Position numbers and translations under genes: made by a program
Source: an uncultured Collinsella sp.
Lineage (GTDB): Bacteria > Actinomycetota > Coriobacteriia > Coriobacteriales > Coriobacteriaceae
Assembly: GCA_900545075.1 (NCBI GenBank)
Contig: UQXT01000007.1
Location: forward strand, 1 to 33,495
Reading direction: 5' to 3'
DNA: 33,495 bases
Shown: positions 6,930 to 14,509 of the stretch, one piece after another
Layout of the letters: the number at the start of each line of letters is the position of its first letter
Numbering within the stretch: position 1 is the stretch's first letter
Notes under the pieces: generated by a model
What the model was told of the DNA's origin: nothing
Database searches by the model: none
The model's input: the letters and a program-made list of their open reading frames with translations, nothing else

Positions 6930-8234
6930 ATGGCAGAAATTGAGCTTGCGACCCTCATTTGTGGCGAAATCGCCGGCACTCTCCGGCAAGACGAGCATGG
7001 ACTCTGCAGCTTTGTATACGCCCCAACCTATCGCGGAGCACCGTTATCGCTAACAATGCCGCTTTCCAATCGCACATATGGCCATAACATCGTCCGCCCG
7101 TTCCTATTTGGCCTTTTGCCCGACAGCCAAGAGCAGCGTCGCGCTATTGCCGCCGAGCATGGCGTTGCATCCAACAACCCCGTCGCCCTCTTGTGCCATA
7201 TCGGTCTTGACTGCGCGGGGGCCGTTCAGCTTTGTCGAGCCGATCAATTAGATGCCGCCCACGGCAGGGTCTCAGCATACCGCCCGCTTACCAATTCTCA
7301 AATCGCTCACAAGCTCAAAGCAATTCGCGATGACGAAAGAGAGACATGGATGGGCTCCAACGAAAGATGGTCCCTGGGCGGCAACCAAGGCAAATTTGCA
7401 CTAGCTTGGCATGATGGACAATGGTGCGAATGTCTAGGGTCATCCCCCACTACCCATATCTTCAAAAATGGTGTCGTTGGGTTCAAACATCAGGCCTTAA
7501 ACGAATTCGTCTGCATGAAAACGGCTCGGCGTGTTGGCATTCCAACTGCCAACGTCTCCTATTGCACATTTGAAGACGAAGCCGCGCTCGTCGTTGAACG
7601 GTACGACAGAATGGTCAATAGCAGCGGAAATATCGAAAGGCTGCATCAGGAGGACTTTTGCCAGGCGCTCGGTGTATTGCCAACCCAGAAATACACCGCC
7701 GACGGAGGACCAACTACACGAGACATCCAAGAACGACTGATTAACACAGTCCCCCACCACATGAATCTTGTGCTTTTTACCTATATGCTGTTCTATAACG
7801 CCATTATCGGAGCGCCTGACGCACACGCTAAAAACTACTCGCTCATCCTTGGCAAAGGCACAAACGCGGCGCTCGCACCCATGTACGATGTCGCATCGGG
7901 CTTAGCATACGAACGCATGCGGCGAAAAGCGCGCCTTGCCATGAGCGTTGGCGGCGAAAATCGTGTGGGACGCATCGGTCCAGGCGCTATCCGCCGATAC
8001 CACGGTATGGGCGACCCCGCGCTGGAGGCGACGCTCGCCGATGCCGGGCTATCCGAGAAGTTTTGCTTTGCGACCATGATGGACCTCGCCTACGAGGTAC
8101 CCATTTGCATGGAAGAGGTCATGGACGAATACGCCGACCTGCCCGGCATGGCGGACCTGCGCGAGCATATGCTCGGCCCCGTCTGCGAAAACTGCCAGCG
8201 CACCCTCGACCTCATCAAGGCGGATATGGGCTAG
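6930..8234 (+). CDS. hipA: HipA-like Ser/Thr kinase toxin
   Basis: HipA toxins phosphorylate translation factors such as glutamyl-tRNA synthetase and cause growth arrest and persistence (family knowledge). The 434 residues have the HipA N-terminal domain (GEIAGTLRQDEHG, then FLFGLLPDS) and the kinase domain. The glycine-rich loop SLGGNQGKFAL starts at S148, which aligns with the autophosphorylated Ser150 of E. coli HipA. Also visible: HIFK with K179, VERYDR near 222-227, RLHQEDFCQALG, the catalytic GAPDAHAKNYSL with D297 and N302, and the metal-binding MYD at D320. All key residues are present, so the toxin should be active. The Cys- and His-rich composition and codon use look less GC-rich than neighbours, consistent with acquisition. 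Confidence 0.93.
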   Translation: MAEIELATLICGEIAGTLRQDEHGLCSFVYAPTYRGAPLSLTMPLSNRTYGHNIVRPFLFGLLPDSQEQRRAIAAEHGVASNNPVALLCHIGLDCAGAVQLCRADQLDAAHGRVSAYRPLTNSQIAHKLKAIRDDERETWMGSNERWSLGGNQGKFALAWHDGQWCECLGSSPTTHIFKNGVVGFKHQALNEFVCMKTARRVGIPTANVSYCTFEDEAALVVERYDRMVNSSGNIERLHQEDFCQALGVLPTQKYTADGGPTTRDIQERLINTVPHHMNLVLFTYMLFYNAIIGAPDAHAKNYSLILGKGTNAALAPMYDVASGLAYERMRRKARLAMSVGGENRVGRIGPGAIRRYHGMGDPALEATLADAGLSEKFCFATMMDLAYEVPICMEEVMDEYADLPGMADLREHMLGPVCENCQRTLDLIKADMG

Positions 8235-8270
8235 ACGCCAATCAATTTCCCATTTCTTAAAAGCTGAGAA

Positions 8271-8303
8271 GGGGCACCCGTCGCAAAAGCTCGGATGCCC
8301 CCT
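8271..8303 (+). terminator. hairpin after hipA
   Basis: GGGGCACCCG (8271-8280) and CGGATGCCCC (8292-8301) pair over 10 bases with one C-A mismatch. The following CTCTCG is a poor T-tract. It is probably the end of the hipBA transcript. Confidence 0.6.
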
Positions 8304-8324
8304 CTCGTAATGTCATTTGCAATC

Positions 8325-8355
8325 CACTAGCACGTGACTCGGACTACTGCTAGTG
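8325..8355. repeat. stem-loop between hipA and pepD stop codons
   Basis: CACTAGCA (8325-8332) and TGCTAGTG (8348-8355) form a perfect 8-bp stem 6 bases beyond the pepD stop. There is no T-tract on either strand, so it may be a 3'-end stabilising hairpin rather than a terminator. Confidence 0.5.
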
Positions 8356-8361
8356 CGACCT

Positions 8362-9819
8362 TTATGCGGCAAGGCGCTTGAGGACGTCGATGAGCAGCTC
8401 GTAGAAGCGCTCGGCAGAAGCGAGCTCCATGCTCTCGTCCGGGGTGTGGACATCGGAAAGCGTCGGGCCCACGGCGATGGCGTCCAGGCCGTGCAGGGCC
8501 TCGGCAAACAGGCCGCACTCAAGGCCGGCGTGAATGGACTCGATGCGCAGCTCGGAGCCAAAGAGCTCGCGATAGCTCTCGACAAAGACGTCGCGTACCG
8601 GCGAATGCTCGGCATAGCTCCAGCCGGGATACTCGAACTCAAACTTGGCGTCGAAGCCCAGGACATCGGCCAGCGTCTGCAGGCGGTCCTTGAGCTCGTT
8701 CTGCAGCGAGGTGATCGAGGAGCGCGGGGACAGCATAATCTTGACCTCGTCATCGGAGGTGGCGACCACGCCGATGTTGGAGGAAACCTCGACGGAGCCG
8801 TCGGTGGCGACGTTGCGGCGAATCACGCCGTTAGGGGCAAGACGCAGGGCGCGGATGAGGGCGAGCGCGGACTTCTGGTCCATGGCCTCGACCTCGGCAT
8901 CGTCGGCAATCTCGACGGCGCAGGTAAAGCCGGGGTCGAAGACCTCGAGCTCGGCGGTGACGTCGGCGATGATGCCACGGGCGACCTGCGCCGCGGCCTC
9001 GGCGGCAGCGTGATCGGCATAGACCAGAACGGCCTTGCACTCACGGTTGATGGCGTTGTCCTTGGTGCCGCCGTTGAAGCTGACGATGGCGGGCTCGCCG
9101 GCAACCATCAGGCGGTCGATGATGCGGGCCATGATGAGGTTGCCGTTGCCGCGCTCCAGGTTGATATCGCTGCCGGAGTGGCCGCCCAGCAGGCCGGAGA
9201 TGTCGAGCGTGAGGGTGCTACCGGTCTTGTACTCGCGCGCGATCGGGCAGGTGTAGGTAACGACGACGCCGCCGGCGCAGCTGACGGTGGCAACGCCCTC
9301 TTCCTCGGAGTCAAGGTTAATCATGGTGCGGGCGCTAATCTGGGACTTGTCGAGCGTCTCGGCGCCGACCAGGCCAGTCTCCTCGTCAGTGGTGAATACG
9401 CACTCGAGGGCGGGGTGAACGATCGAATCGTCATCGAGAACAGTGAGCATCAGAGCGACGGCAATACCGTTGTCGGCGCCCAGAGTGGTACCGTTAGCGG
9501 TGAGGACGCCGTCCTTGACGACCAGGTCGATACCATCGGTCGTAAAGTCGTGCTCAACGGAGCCCAACTTGTCGCACACCATATCGATGTGGCCCTGCAG
9601 CATCACGGTCGGGGCATTCTCGGCACCGGCAGATGCGGGCTTGCGAATGATAACGTTGTAGACCTCGTCCTGATACACATCGAGGCCGCGCTCCTTGGCA
9701 AACGCAACCAGGAAATCGCTGATGCCCTTCTCGTTGCCAGACCCACGGGGGATCGCGCTGACCTCCTCAAAGAAATGGAACAGCTGGGCGGGCTCGTAGC
9801 CGGTAATCTTGTAGTCCAT
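8362..9819 (-). CDS. pepD: cytosol non-specific dipeptidase (aminoacyl-histidine dipeptidase, M20)
   Basis: Zinc metallopeptidase that hydrolyses dipeptides, including Xaa-His. The 485-residue protein has the M20 metal ligands in order: LQGHIDMVCDK (H77, D79), LGADNGIAVALML (D116), TTDEETGLVGAE (catalytic E146 and metal E147), and VHTPDESMELAS near the C-terminus. The dimerisation (lid) domain contains LLGGHSGSDINLERGN. The ATG at 9817-9819 was chosen because AAGGAGG precedes it by about 5 bases and MDYKITGYEP matches the family start; the 35 upstream open codons have no such site. It sits alone between two toxin-antitoxin modules and likely has its own promoter at about 9850-9890. Confidence 0.94.
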   Translation of the reverse strand: MDYKITGYEPAQLFHFFEEVSAIPRGSGNEKGISDFLVAFAKERGLDVYQDEVYNVIIRKPASAGAENAPTVMLQGHIDMVCDKLGSVEHDFTTDGIDLVVKDGVLTANGTTLGADNGIAVALMLTVLDDDSIVHPALECVFTTDEETGLVGAETLDKSQISARTMINLDSEEEGVATVSCAGGVVVTYTCPIAREYKTGSTLTLDISGLLGGHSGSDINLERGNGNLIMARIIDRLMVAGEPAIVSFNGGTKDNAINRECKAVLVYADHAAAEAAAQVARGIIADVTAELEVFDPGFTCAVEIADDAEVEAMDQKSALALIRALRLAPNGVIRRNVATDGSVEVSSNIGVVATSDDEVKIMLSPRSSITSLQNELKDRLQTLADVLGFDAKFEFEYPGWSYAEHSPVRDVFVESYRELFGSELRIESIHAGLECGLFAEALHGLDAIAVGPTLSDVHTPDESMELASAERFYELLIDVLKRLAA

Positions 9820-9967
9820 GGTGCCTCCTTGGCGCAACTGGTTAGACAGTAAGACATGCGACTTGTATATTCCCAGACTTTGCGTGCATAAACCAGTCGA
9901 AAACGCCGAGCGCCCTCGCATCATCGGCTAACGGCGAGGAAACGCCACTTTATCAAGATAAAGCATG
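9820..9967 (-). other. pepD promoter region and PIN-gene 3' end
   Basis: On the minus strand TATACA near 9867 is a plausible pepD -10 with a poor -35. A perfect inverted repeat CTTTATC-AA-GATAAAG at 9948-9963 lies just after the PIN toxin stop. A weaker GC stem (CCTCGC with GCGAGG) is at about 9914-9939. No gene is seen. Confidence 0.4.
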
Positions 9968-10495
9968 TTAGACGGGCCGTGCCGAAGGGACGTTGGACCC
10001 TTCAACCAACTTCAACGCCTGTTGAACATTAATGCATACACCATTGGTATGTTTGATGAGATTTTTGTCCTCCGTCACGACGTAATCGGCATCAATGCGA
10101 TTGGCGACGCCCAGCATCAGGTCGTCCTCAAAGTCGTTGTGATGATACTTGAACACAAAGGAGTCGAAGACCTCGTCTGCACCGACCGAGGCAATAATCG
10201 ACTTTTGCCGAATCAGGCGAACACACGCCCACGCTGTCTCGTCGGCACCGGCGATGACTTCGGGAGTGAGAGCCCCCTCACGGCGGGCGTCGGCCTTCAT
10301 CGTCCTTCCCAGAATGTAATAGACGTCTTTGACAGACAGGGAGGACGAGAAGAGGACGATATCCTCCGCTTCCGCCGCGCGAGAAAGGAGCTCGACTATC
10401 GGCCTGGTCGCATTCGTACGAGCGAGAAAGTAATCTAGCCAGACGTTCGTGTCGATCAACAGCTTGAGCACACGTTTCGTTCCGACGCCGCTCAT
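9968..10495 (-). CDS. PIN-domain toxin (VapC-like RNase)
   Basis: A PIN-fold ribonuclease, probably the toxin of a type II module. The 175 residues begin near the fold: LKLLIDTNVWLDYFL (D15) supplies the first acidic residue. NDFEDDLMLGVANRIDADYVVTEDKNL in the last third gives the remaining acidic cluster and the TEDKN motif. The ATG at 10493-10495 overlaps the antitoxin TGA as ATGA, the classic coupled pair; an in-frame TTG four codons upstream is less likely. The domain resembles the PIN_3 subfamily often paired with RelB/DinJ-type antitoxins. The target RNA is unknown. Base composition is lower in GC than the flanking genes. Confidence 0.85.
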   Translation of the reverse strand: MSGVGTKRVLKLLIDTNVWLDYFLARTNATRPIVELLSRAAEAEDIVLFSSSLSVKDVYYILGRTMKADARREGALTPEVIAGADETAWACVRLIRQKSIIASVGADEVFDSFVFKYHHNDFEDDLMLGVANRIDADYVVTEDKNLIKHTNGVCINVQQALKLVEGSNVPSARPV

Positions 10496-10860
10496 AATTC
10501 GATCCAATCGCTGAATCTCTCGATCATCATTTGATCGTATAACTCGTCGTAATCAAAGGCTTCATCGGGGCTCGGCCTCTGAATCGAGAACCGCTCATAA
10601 AAATTCGAAATTAACGCAGCCCCTTCCGAGACGCGGGACGAACTCGCCTTCGATCGTATGTCGTCAGGCAGGACTTCGTCATCATTCTTTTTTGCGACGG
10701 GCATATGACCGTTCTCGGTCAAGTACTGCCACAGCTCCCTCACAGCTTGTGACGGCGTCATGCCAATATGAGTCAGTACGGCGTCTCCTGCCTCTTTGAG
10801 CTGGCGATCTATACGCACGTTCATCTGAACTGGCCGCGTGTCGAGCATTGATGTAGGCAT
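10492..10860 (-). CDS. RelB/DinJ-type ribbon-helix-helix antitoxin
   Basis: A 122-residue antitoxin. The N-terminal half VQMNVRIDRQLKEAGDAVL-x-HIGMTPSQAVRELW is a ribbon-helix-helix of RelB/DinJ type: the VNVRID-like beta strand, two helices, and the conserved GMTPSQAVR turn. The acidic C-terminal part (PSPDEAFDYDELYDQMM) should wrap the toxin. The ATG at 10858-10860 has AAGGAG 7 bases upstream; an open frame continues for 20 codons upstream but runs through the promoter palindrome. It overlaps the PIN gene by four bases. It is likely autoregulated through the palindrome at 10873-10901. Confidence 0.85.
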   Translation of the reverse strand: MPTSMLDTRPVQMNVRIDRQLKEAGDAVLTHIGMTPSQAVRELWQYLTENGHMPVAKKNDDEVLPDDIRSKASSSRVSEGAALISNFYERFSIQRPSPDEAFDYDELYDQMMIERFSDWIEL

Positions 10861-10872
10861 ATCAACTCCTTT

Positions 10873-10901
10873 GCTATACTGAATCTCAATTTCAGTATAG
10901 C
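10873..10901 (-). promoter_or_regulatory. palindromic operator/promoter of the RHH-PIN module
   Basis: GCTATACTGAA (10873-10883) and TTCAGTATAGC (10891-10901) are perfect 11-base arms around 7 bases, ending 12 bases before the antitoxin start. Each arm holds a TATACT -10-like hexamer when read in its own direction. An RHH antitoxin bound here would block RNA polymerase. Binding is inferred. Confidence 0.75.
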
Positions 10902-10929
10902 ACGGCAGATTGAAGCACATTTCAATAGA

Positions 10930-10964
10930 AACGGGGGCGCCTCCTTATCGGAAATGCCCCCGTT
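10930..10964 (-). terminator. clpC terminator
   Basis: On the minus strand AACGGGGGC (complement of 10956-10964) pairs with GCCCCCGTT (complement of 10930-10938). TTTCTATT follows. It lies 21 bases past the clpC stop and separates clpC from the toxin module promoter. Confidence 0.8.
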
Positions 10965-10984
10965 ATACAAGGTATGCTTAATCC

Positions 10985-13627
10985 CTACAGCGCGCCGGAA
11001 CCGGCTTGCATCATGCCGCCGGGGCCCGAGGTCACGCCGCCGCTCACGGGCGCGGCGTTGCCGGTGTGCGGTGCCGCCGGAGCGGTATCGCCACCGAGCG
11101 TGCCCGCCGGACGCGGTGCCGGGATCTCGCCCGTGCCGTGGCCAAAGACAAACTTGCCATCGGCCACGTCGCACAGGACGGTATCGCCCTCGCCCCACTC
11201 GCCGGCCAGAAGCTCCTCGGACAGCGGGTCCTCGATGAGCTTTTGAATAGCACGGCGCAGCGGACGCGCGCCGTTGGTGAGGTCGGTACCCTCGGCCACG
11301 ATCTTGTCATAGGCCGCATCGGTGAGCTTGATGTTCATACCGTTGGCAATCAAACGCTGACGCAGATCGTCCACCAGCAGGTGCGCGATCTTGGTGAGAT
11401 TCTCGCCCGAGAGCTTCTGGAACACCACAATGTCGTCGATACGGTTGAGCAGCTCAGGGCGGAACAGGCGCTTGAGCTCGCCCATCGCGCGGCCGCGGAT
11501 CTCACTCGAGGTGAGGCCCTGCTCGCCGGTGGTGCCAAAGCCAACGCTTGCATCCTGCGCAATCTCGCGGGCGCCCACGTTAGACGTCATGATGATCACG
11601 GTGTTGCGGAAGTCGACCGTCTTGCCCTGGCTATCGGTCAGGCGGCCCTCCTCCAGCACCTGCAGCAAGATGTTGAAGATATCGGGGTGCGCCTTCTCGA
11701 TCTCGTCGAACAGCACGACCGAGTACGGGTGACGACGAACGGCCTTGGTGAGCTGGCCGCCCTCGTCGTGACCGACGTAACCCGGAGGGCTACCGATGAG
11801 CTTGGAGACCTCGAACTCGCTACCGAACTCGGACATGTCGAAGCTGATGAGCGCATCCTTGCTGCCAAAGAGGTACTCGGCGAGCGTCTTGGCGAGCTCG
11901 GTCTTGCCCGTGCCGGTGGGACCCAGGAAGATAAAGCTGCCGCCGGGGCGACGCGGGTCCTTGAGCGGCGAGCGGCTGCGGCGCACGGCCTTGGCAACTG
12001 CCTCGACAGCCTCATCCTGACCGATGATGCGCGTCTTGAGCACGCTTTCGGCCTGCAGCAGGCGACGGCTCTCGCTCTCGGTAAGCGAAGACACCGGCAC
12101 GCCCGAAGTCACGGACACGATGTCGGCGATCTGGGAGACATCGATGGTGAGCGGGCTGGCGTCGAGCTCGGCGGTCCAGGCGGCCTTGGCCTCGGCGAGC
12201 TCAATCTCGGCGGCCTTCTGCTGCTCGGTGATCTCGGCGGCCTTGTTCATGTCGTCGCTCTCGGTGGCCTCCTGCGCGGCGGCCTTGAGCTCCTCTATGC
12301 GATGCTCGGCCTCGCGCACCGGCTCGGGCGCACGATTCGCGGCGATGCGAGCGCGGGCACCGGCCTCGTCGATGAGGTCGATGGCCTTATCGGGCAGGAA
12401 GCGATCCTGGATGTAGCGGTTGGAAAGGTTCGCGGCGGCCTCGATAGCACCCTGCGTATAGCGCACATGGTGGTGCTCCTCATAGCGCGGCTTGAGCGCG
12501 GTCAGGATCTTGACCGTGTCCTCGACGCTCGGCTCCTCGACATCGATGGTCTGGAAGCGACGCTCGAAGGCCGGGTCCTTGGTGAGGTACTTGCGGAATT
12601 CCTCGGCCGTGGTGGCGCCGATAATCTGGAAGGCACCGCGCGCGAGCACGGGCTTGAGCATGGAGCTCGCGTCGATGGAGCCCTCGGCAGAACCGGCACC
12701 GATGATGGTGTGCATCTCGTCGATAAACAGGATGACGTCGTCGGCTTCGGTGGCCTCCTGGATCACGTTCTTGAGGCGCTCCTCAAACTCGCCGCGATAC
12801 TTGGCACCCGCCACGAGGCCCGGCAGGTCGAGCGTCCAGATATTCTGGTTCATGAGGTTCTCGGGCACGTTGCCGGCTGCAATCTGCTGAGCCAGGCCCT
12901 CGACGATGGCCGTCTTGCCCACGCCGGGGTCGCCCAGAATGAGCGGGTTGTTCTTGGTGCGGCGCGAAAGAATTTCCATCATACGCTGGACTTCCTTTTC
13001 GCGACCAATTACAGGGTCGAGCTCGCCATCGCGCGCCTTCTGCGTGAGGTTGGTCGCGAACTGCTTAAGTGTATCGGTGCCACTCCCCTTTTGCTGAGAG
13101 GCATCCGAGCCGCTAAAGAACGGCAGGCCCGCACCGGGACGACCGGCACCGGCGCCGGCGAGCGGACGCTTCTTGTCCTGGTCCTTGGCGGTGAGTTTCT
13201 CGATAGCCTTTTTGATAGAGGCGGACGACACACCCAGGCGCATGAGGATGTCCATGGCCATGCCGTTGCCCTCTTCGACGATGCCGATCAGCAAGTGCTC
13301 GGTCGACACGTAGGTCTGGTTGTTCTCACGCGCCACGCGGAACGAACGCTCCATCACGTTAATGACGAGCGGCGTAAAGGCGAGCTTGGCCGCCTCGGTC
13401 TCCTCACTGGGCTCGGGAACCGTGGTCTGGACCTCCTTGAGGGTGTCCATGATGTCATCGTAGGAGATGTCGAGCGAACGCAGCGCCTCGGCGGCAATGC
13501 CCTCGTCCTCCTTGGCAAGCGCGAGCAGCAGGTGCTCGGTGCCTACCTTATTTGAATGAAGATCGAGCGCCTCCTGTTTGGCCATCGACATGACCTTGCG
13601 CGCTCGATCGGTAAATCTATCTAACAT
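10985..13627 (-). CDS. clpC: ATP-dependent Clp protease ATP-binding subunit ClpC
   Basis: AAA+ unfoldase that feeds substrates to ClpP. The 880 residues comprise two Clp_N repeats (about 5-145), AAA-1 with Walker A GDPGVGKT (232-239) and Walker B VILFIDE (298-304), and a short coiled middle domain (about 430-485) as in ClpC/A rather than ClpB. AAA-2 has Walker A GPTGTGKT (569-576), and a VGFG tripeptide in the second domain fits the ClpP-docking loop. After the D2-small domain an Ala/Gly/Pro-rich tail of about 50 residues ends in GGMMQAGSGAL, longer than usual. The ATG at 13625-13627 (MLDRFTDRARKVM) has AAGGA upstream; 11 further open codons precede it. No ctsR or mcsAB lies beside it. Confidence 0.96.
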   Translation of the reverse strand: MLDRFTDRARKVMSMAKQEALDLHSNKVGTEHLLLALAKEDEGIAAEALRSLDISYDDIMDTLKEVQTTVPEPSEETEAAKLAFTPLVINVMERSFRVARENNQTYVSTEHLLIGIVEEGNGMAMDILMRLGVSSASIKKAIEKLTAKDQDKKRPLAGAGAGRPGAGLPFFSGSDASQQKGSGTDTLKQFATNLTQKARDGELDPVIGREKEVQRMMEILSRRTKNNPLILGDPGVGKTAIVEGLAQQIAAGNVPENLMNQNIWTLDLPGLVAGAKYRGEFEERLKNVIQEATEADDVILFIDEMHTIIGAGSAEGSIDASSMLKPVLARGAFQIIGATTAEEFRKYLTKDPAFERRFQTIDVEEPSVEDTVKILTALKPRYEEHHHVRYTQGAIEAAANLSNRYIQDRFLPDKAIDLIDEAGARARIAANRAPEPVREAEHRIEELKAAAQEATESDDMNKAAEITEQQKAAEIELAEAKAAWTAELDASPLTIDVSQIADIVSVTSGVPVSSLTESESRRLLQAESVLKTRIIGQDEAVEAVAKAVRRSRSPLKDPRRPGGSFIFLGPTGTGKTELAKTLAEYLFGSKDALISFDMSEFGSEFEVSKLIGSPPGYVGHDEGGQLTKAVRRHPYSVVLFDEIEKAHPDIFNILLQVLEEGRLTDSQGKTVDFRNTVIIMTSNVGAREIAQDASVGFGTTGEQGLTSSEIRGRAMGELKRLFRPELLNRIDDIVVFQKLSGENLTKIAHLLVDDLRQRLIANGMNIKLTDAAYDKIVAEGTDLTNGARPLRRAIQKLIEDPLSEELLAGEWGEGDTVLCDVADGKFVFGHGTGEIPAPRPAGTLGGDTAPAAPHTGNAAPVSGGVTSGPGGMMQAGSGAL

Positions 13628-13662
13628 GCTCGTTTCCTTACATGAGTTCATCGAAATCAAAA

Positions 13663-13681
13663 CGCCCGCCCGTCGGCGGCG
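13663..13681. other. GC hairpin in the clpC leader
   Basis: CGCCCGCC and GGCGGCG pair with one bulged base around CGTC. AAAA and TTTT flank the stem, so it looks terminator-like on both strands. It lies about 35 bases before the clpC start. It could be an attenuator or the end of an unseen transcript. Confidence 0.3.
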
Positions 13682-13819
13682 CTTTTGTCTCTTTACCCAC
13701 AGGTCATCTATGTTAACAGCTGGAGGAATATCTATAAACCCGGCTCACATGAATGCAGGTTATGACCGCATCGCGGGACTCACCGCGCGATGCGCGACGG
13801 GCGCCCCGCAAGAGAAACC

Positions 13820-14509
13820 CTAGACGTCTTTCACCACGTCGGGACTCGTCGCACGCGATGCGCGATAGGCATCGGCCTCCTTGGAGACGCGTTCGAGCAG
13901 CTCGGATGTATCGACGCCCTCGACTTGCGCGACCGTTTCAACCGTCTGCATGGCGACCGCCCTCAGGTACGCGCACGCGCTGTCCCCCAGCCGCTCGAGG
14001 TCTATCTCCTCGCCGCCCTCCCGGGCAAAGCCGACCGCCATCACAAAGCCCATGATGCCCGAGACCAGAAAGCCCACCGCAAAGCTCGAATCTGCCTTAA
14101 GCTCTTCTCCGTCAGGGTGGACGATCTCTCTCACGCGGTCGATGATGATCGTATGGATGCCCTGCACGACCTGCTCGGCGGCACCCGCCCTCATGGTGAT
14201 GACGATGCGCCGCAGCAGGCAGCGGACGTCGCGCCGGTCGAACGCCGAAAGGTCGCCCTCGCTCGAAAAATGCCAGAGGGCATCGGTGATAAGCTCGTTA
14301 TCCTGCAGCAGCTGGGTCATGGCGATGGCGACGAGTTCATCGAAATCGTGAAAATAGTAGTAAAACGTTCCGCGATTGCACTGGGCGACGCGGGTCACCT
14401 CGCCAACCGACAGCTCGAAGATGCTGTTGTTCTCGATGAGCTCCCAAAACGCCTCGATGATACGGGTGCGCGCATCGGGCGCATCGGCGTCCTTACGCGG
14501 TCTCGCCAT
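13820..14509 (-). CDS. TetR/AcrR-family regulator, coupled to the activase gene
   Basis: A 229-residue repressor-type protein. The N-terminal helix-turn-helix (about 16-62) reads TRIIEAFWELIENNSIFELS, VGEVTRVAQCNRGTFYYYF, HDFDELVAIAM, a standard TetR domain. The remaining 165 helical residues would form the ligand-binding dimer core; the ligand is unknown. The ATG at 14507-14509 lies 17 bases inside the 3' end of the giant activase gene, with GGTGAGG just upstream, so it is the second gene of that operon. A GTG three codons earlier is an alternative start. The perfect palindrome at 18982-19002 in front of the operon is the likely binding site, which would make this an autoregulated operon. 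That link is inference. Confidence 0.88.
   Translation of the reverse strand: MARPRKDADAPDARTRIIEAFWELIENNSIFELSVGEVTRVAQCNRGTFYYYFHDFDELVAIAMTQLLQDNELITDALWHFSSEGDLSAFDRRDVRCLLRRIVITMRAGAAEQVVQGIHTIIIDRVREIVHPDGEELKADSSFAVGFLVSGIMGFVMAVGFAREGGEEIDLERLGDSACAYLRAVAMQTVETVAQVEGVDTSELLERVSKEADAYRASRATSPDVVKDV

Noticed and set aside
9897..9943. Terminator for the PIN toxin gene formed by GC-rich repeats
   Set aside because: The possible stems are short and compete with each other, and no T-tract follows on the minus strand.
11006..13555. 849-codon plus-strand open frame
   Set aside because: It is the antisense shadow of clpC; the minus frame has all AAA+ motifs and a ribosome-binding site.
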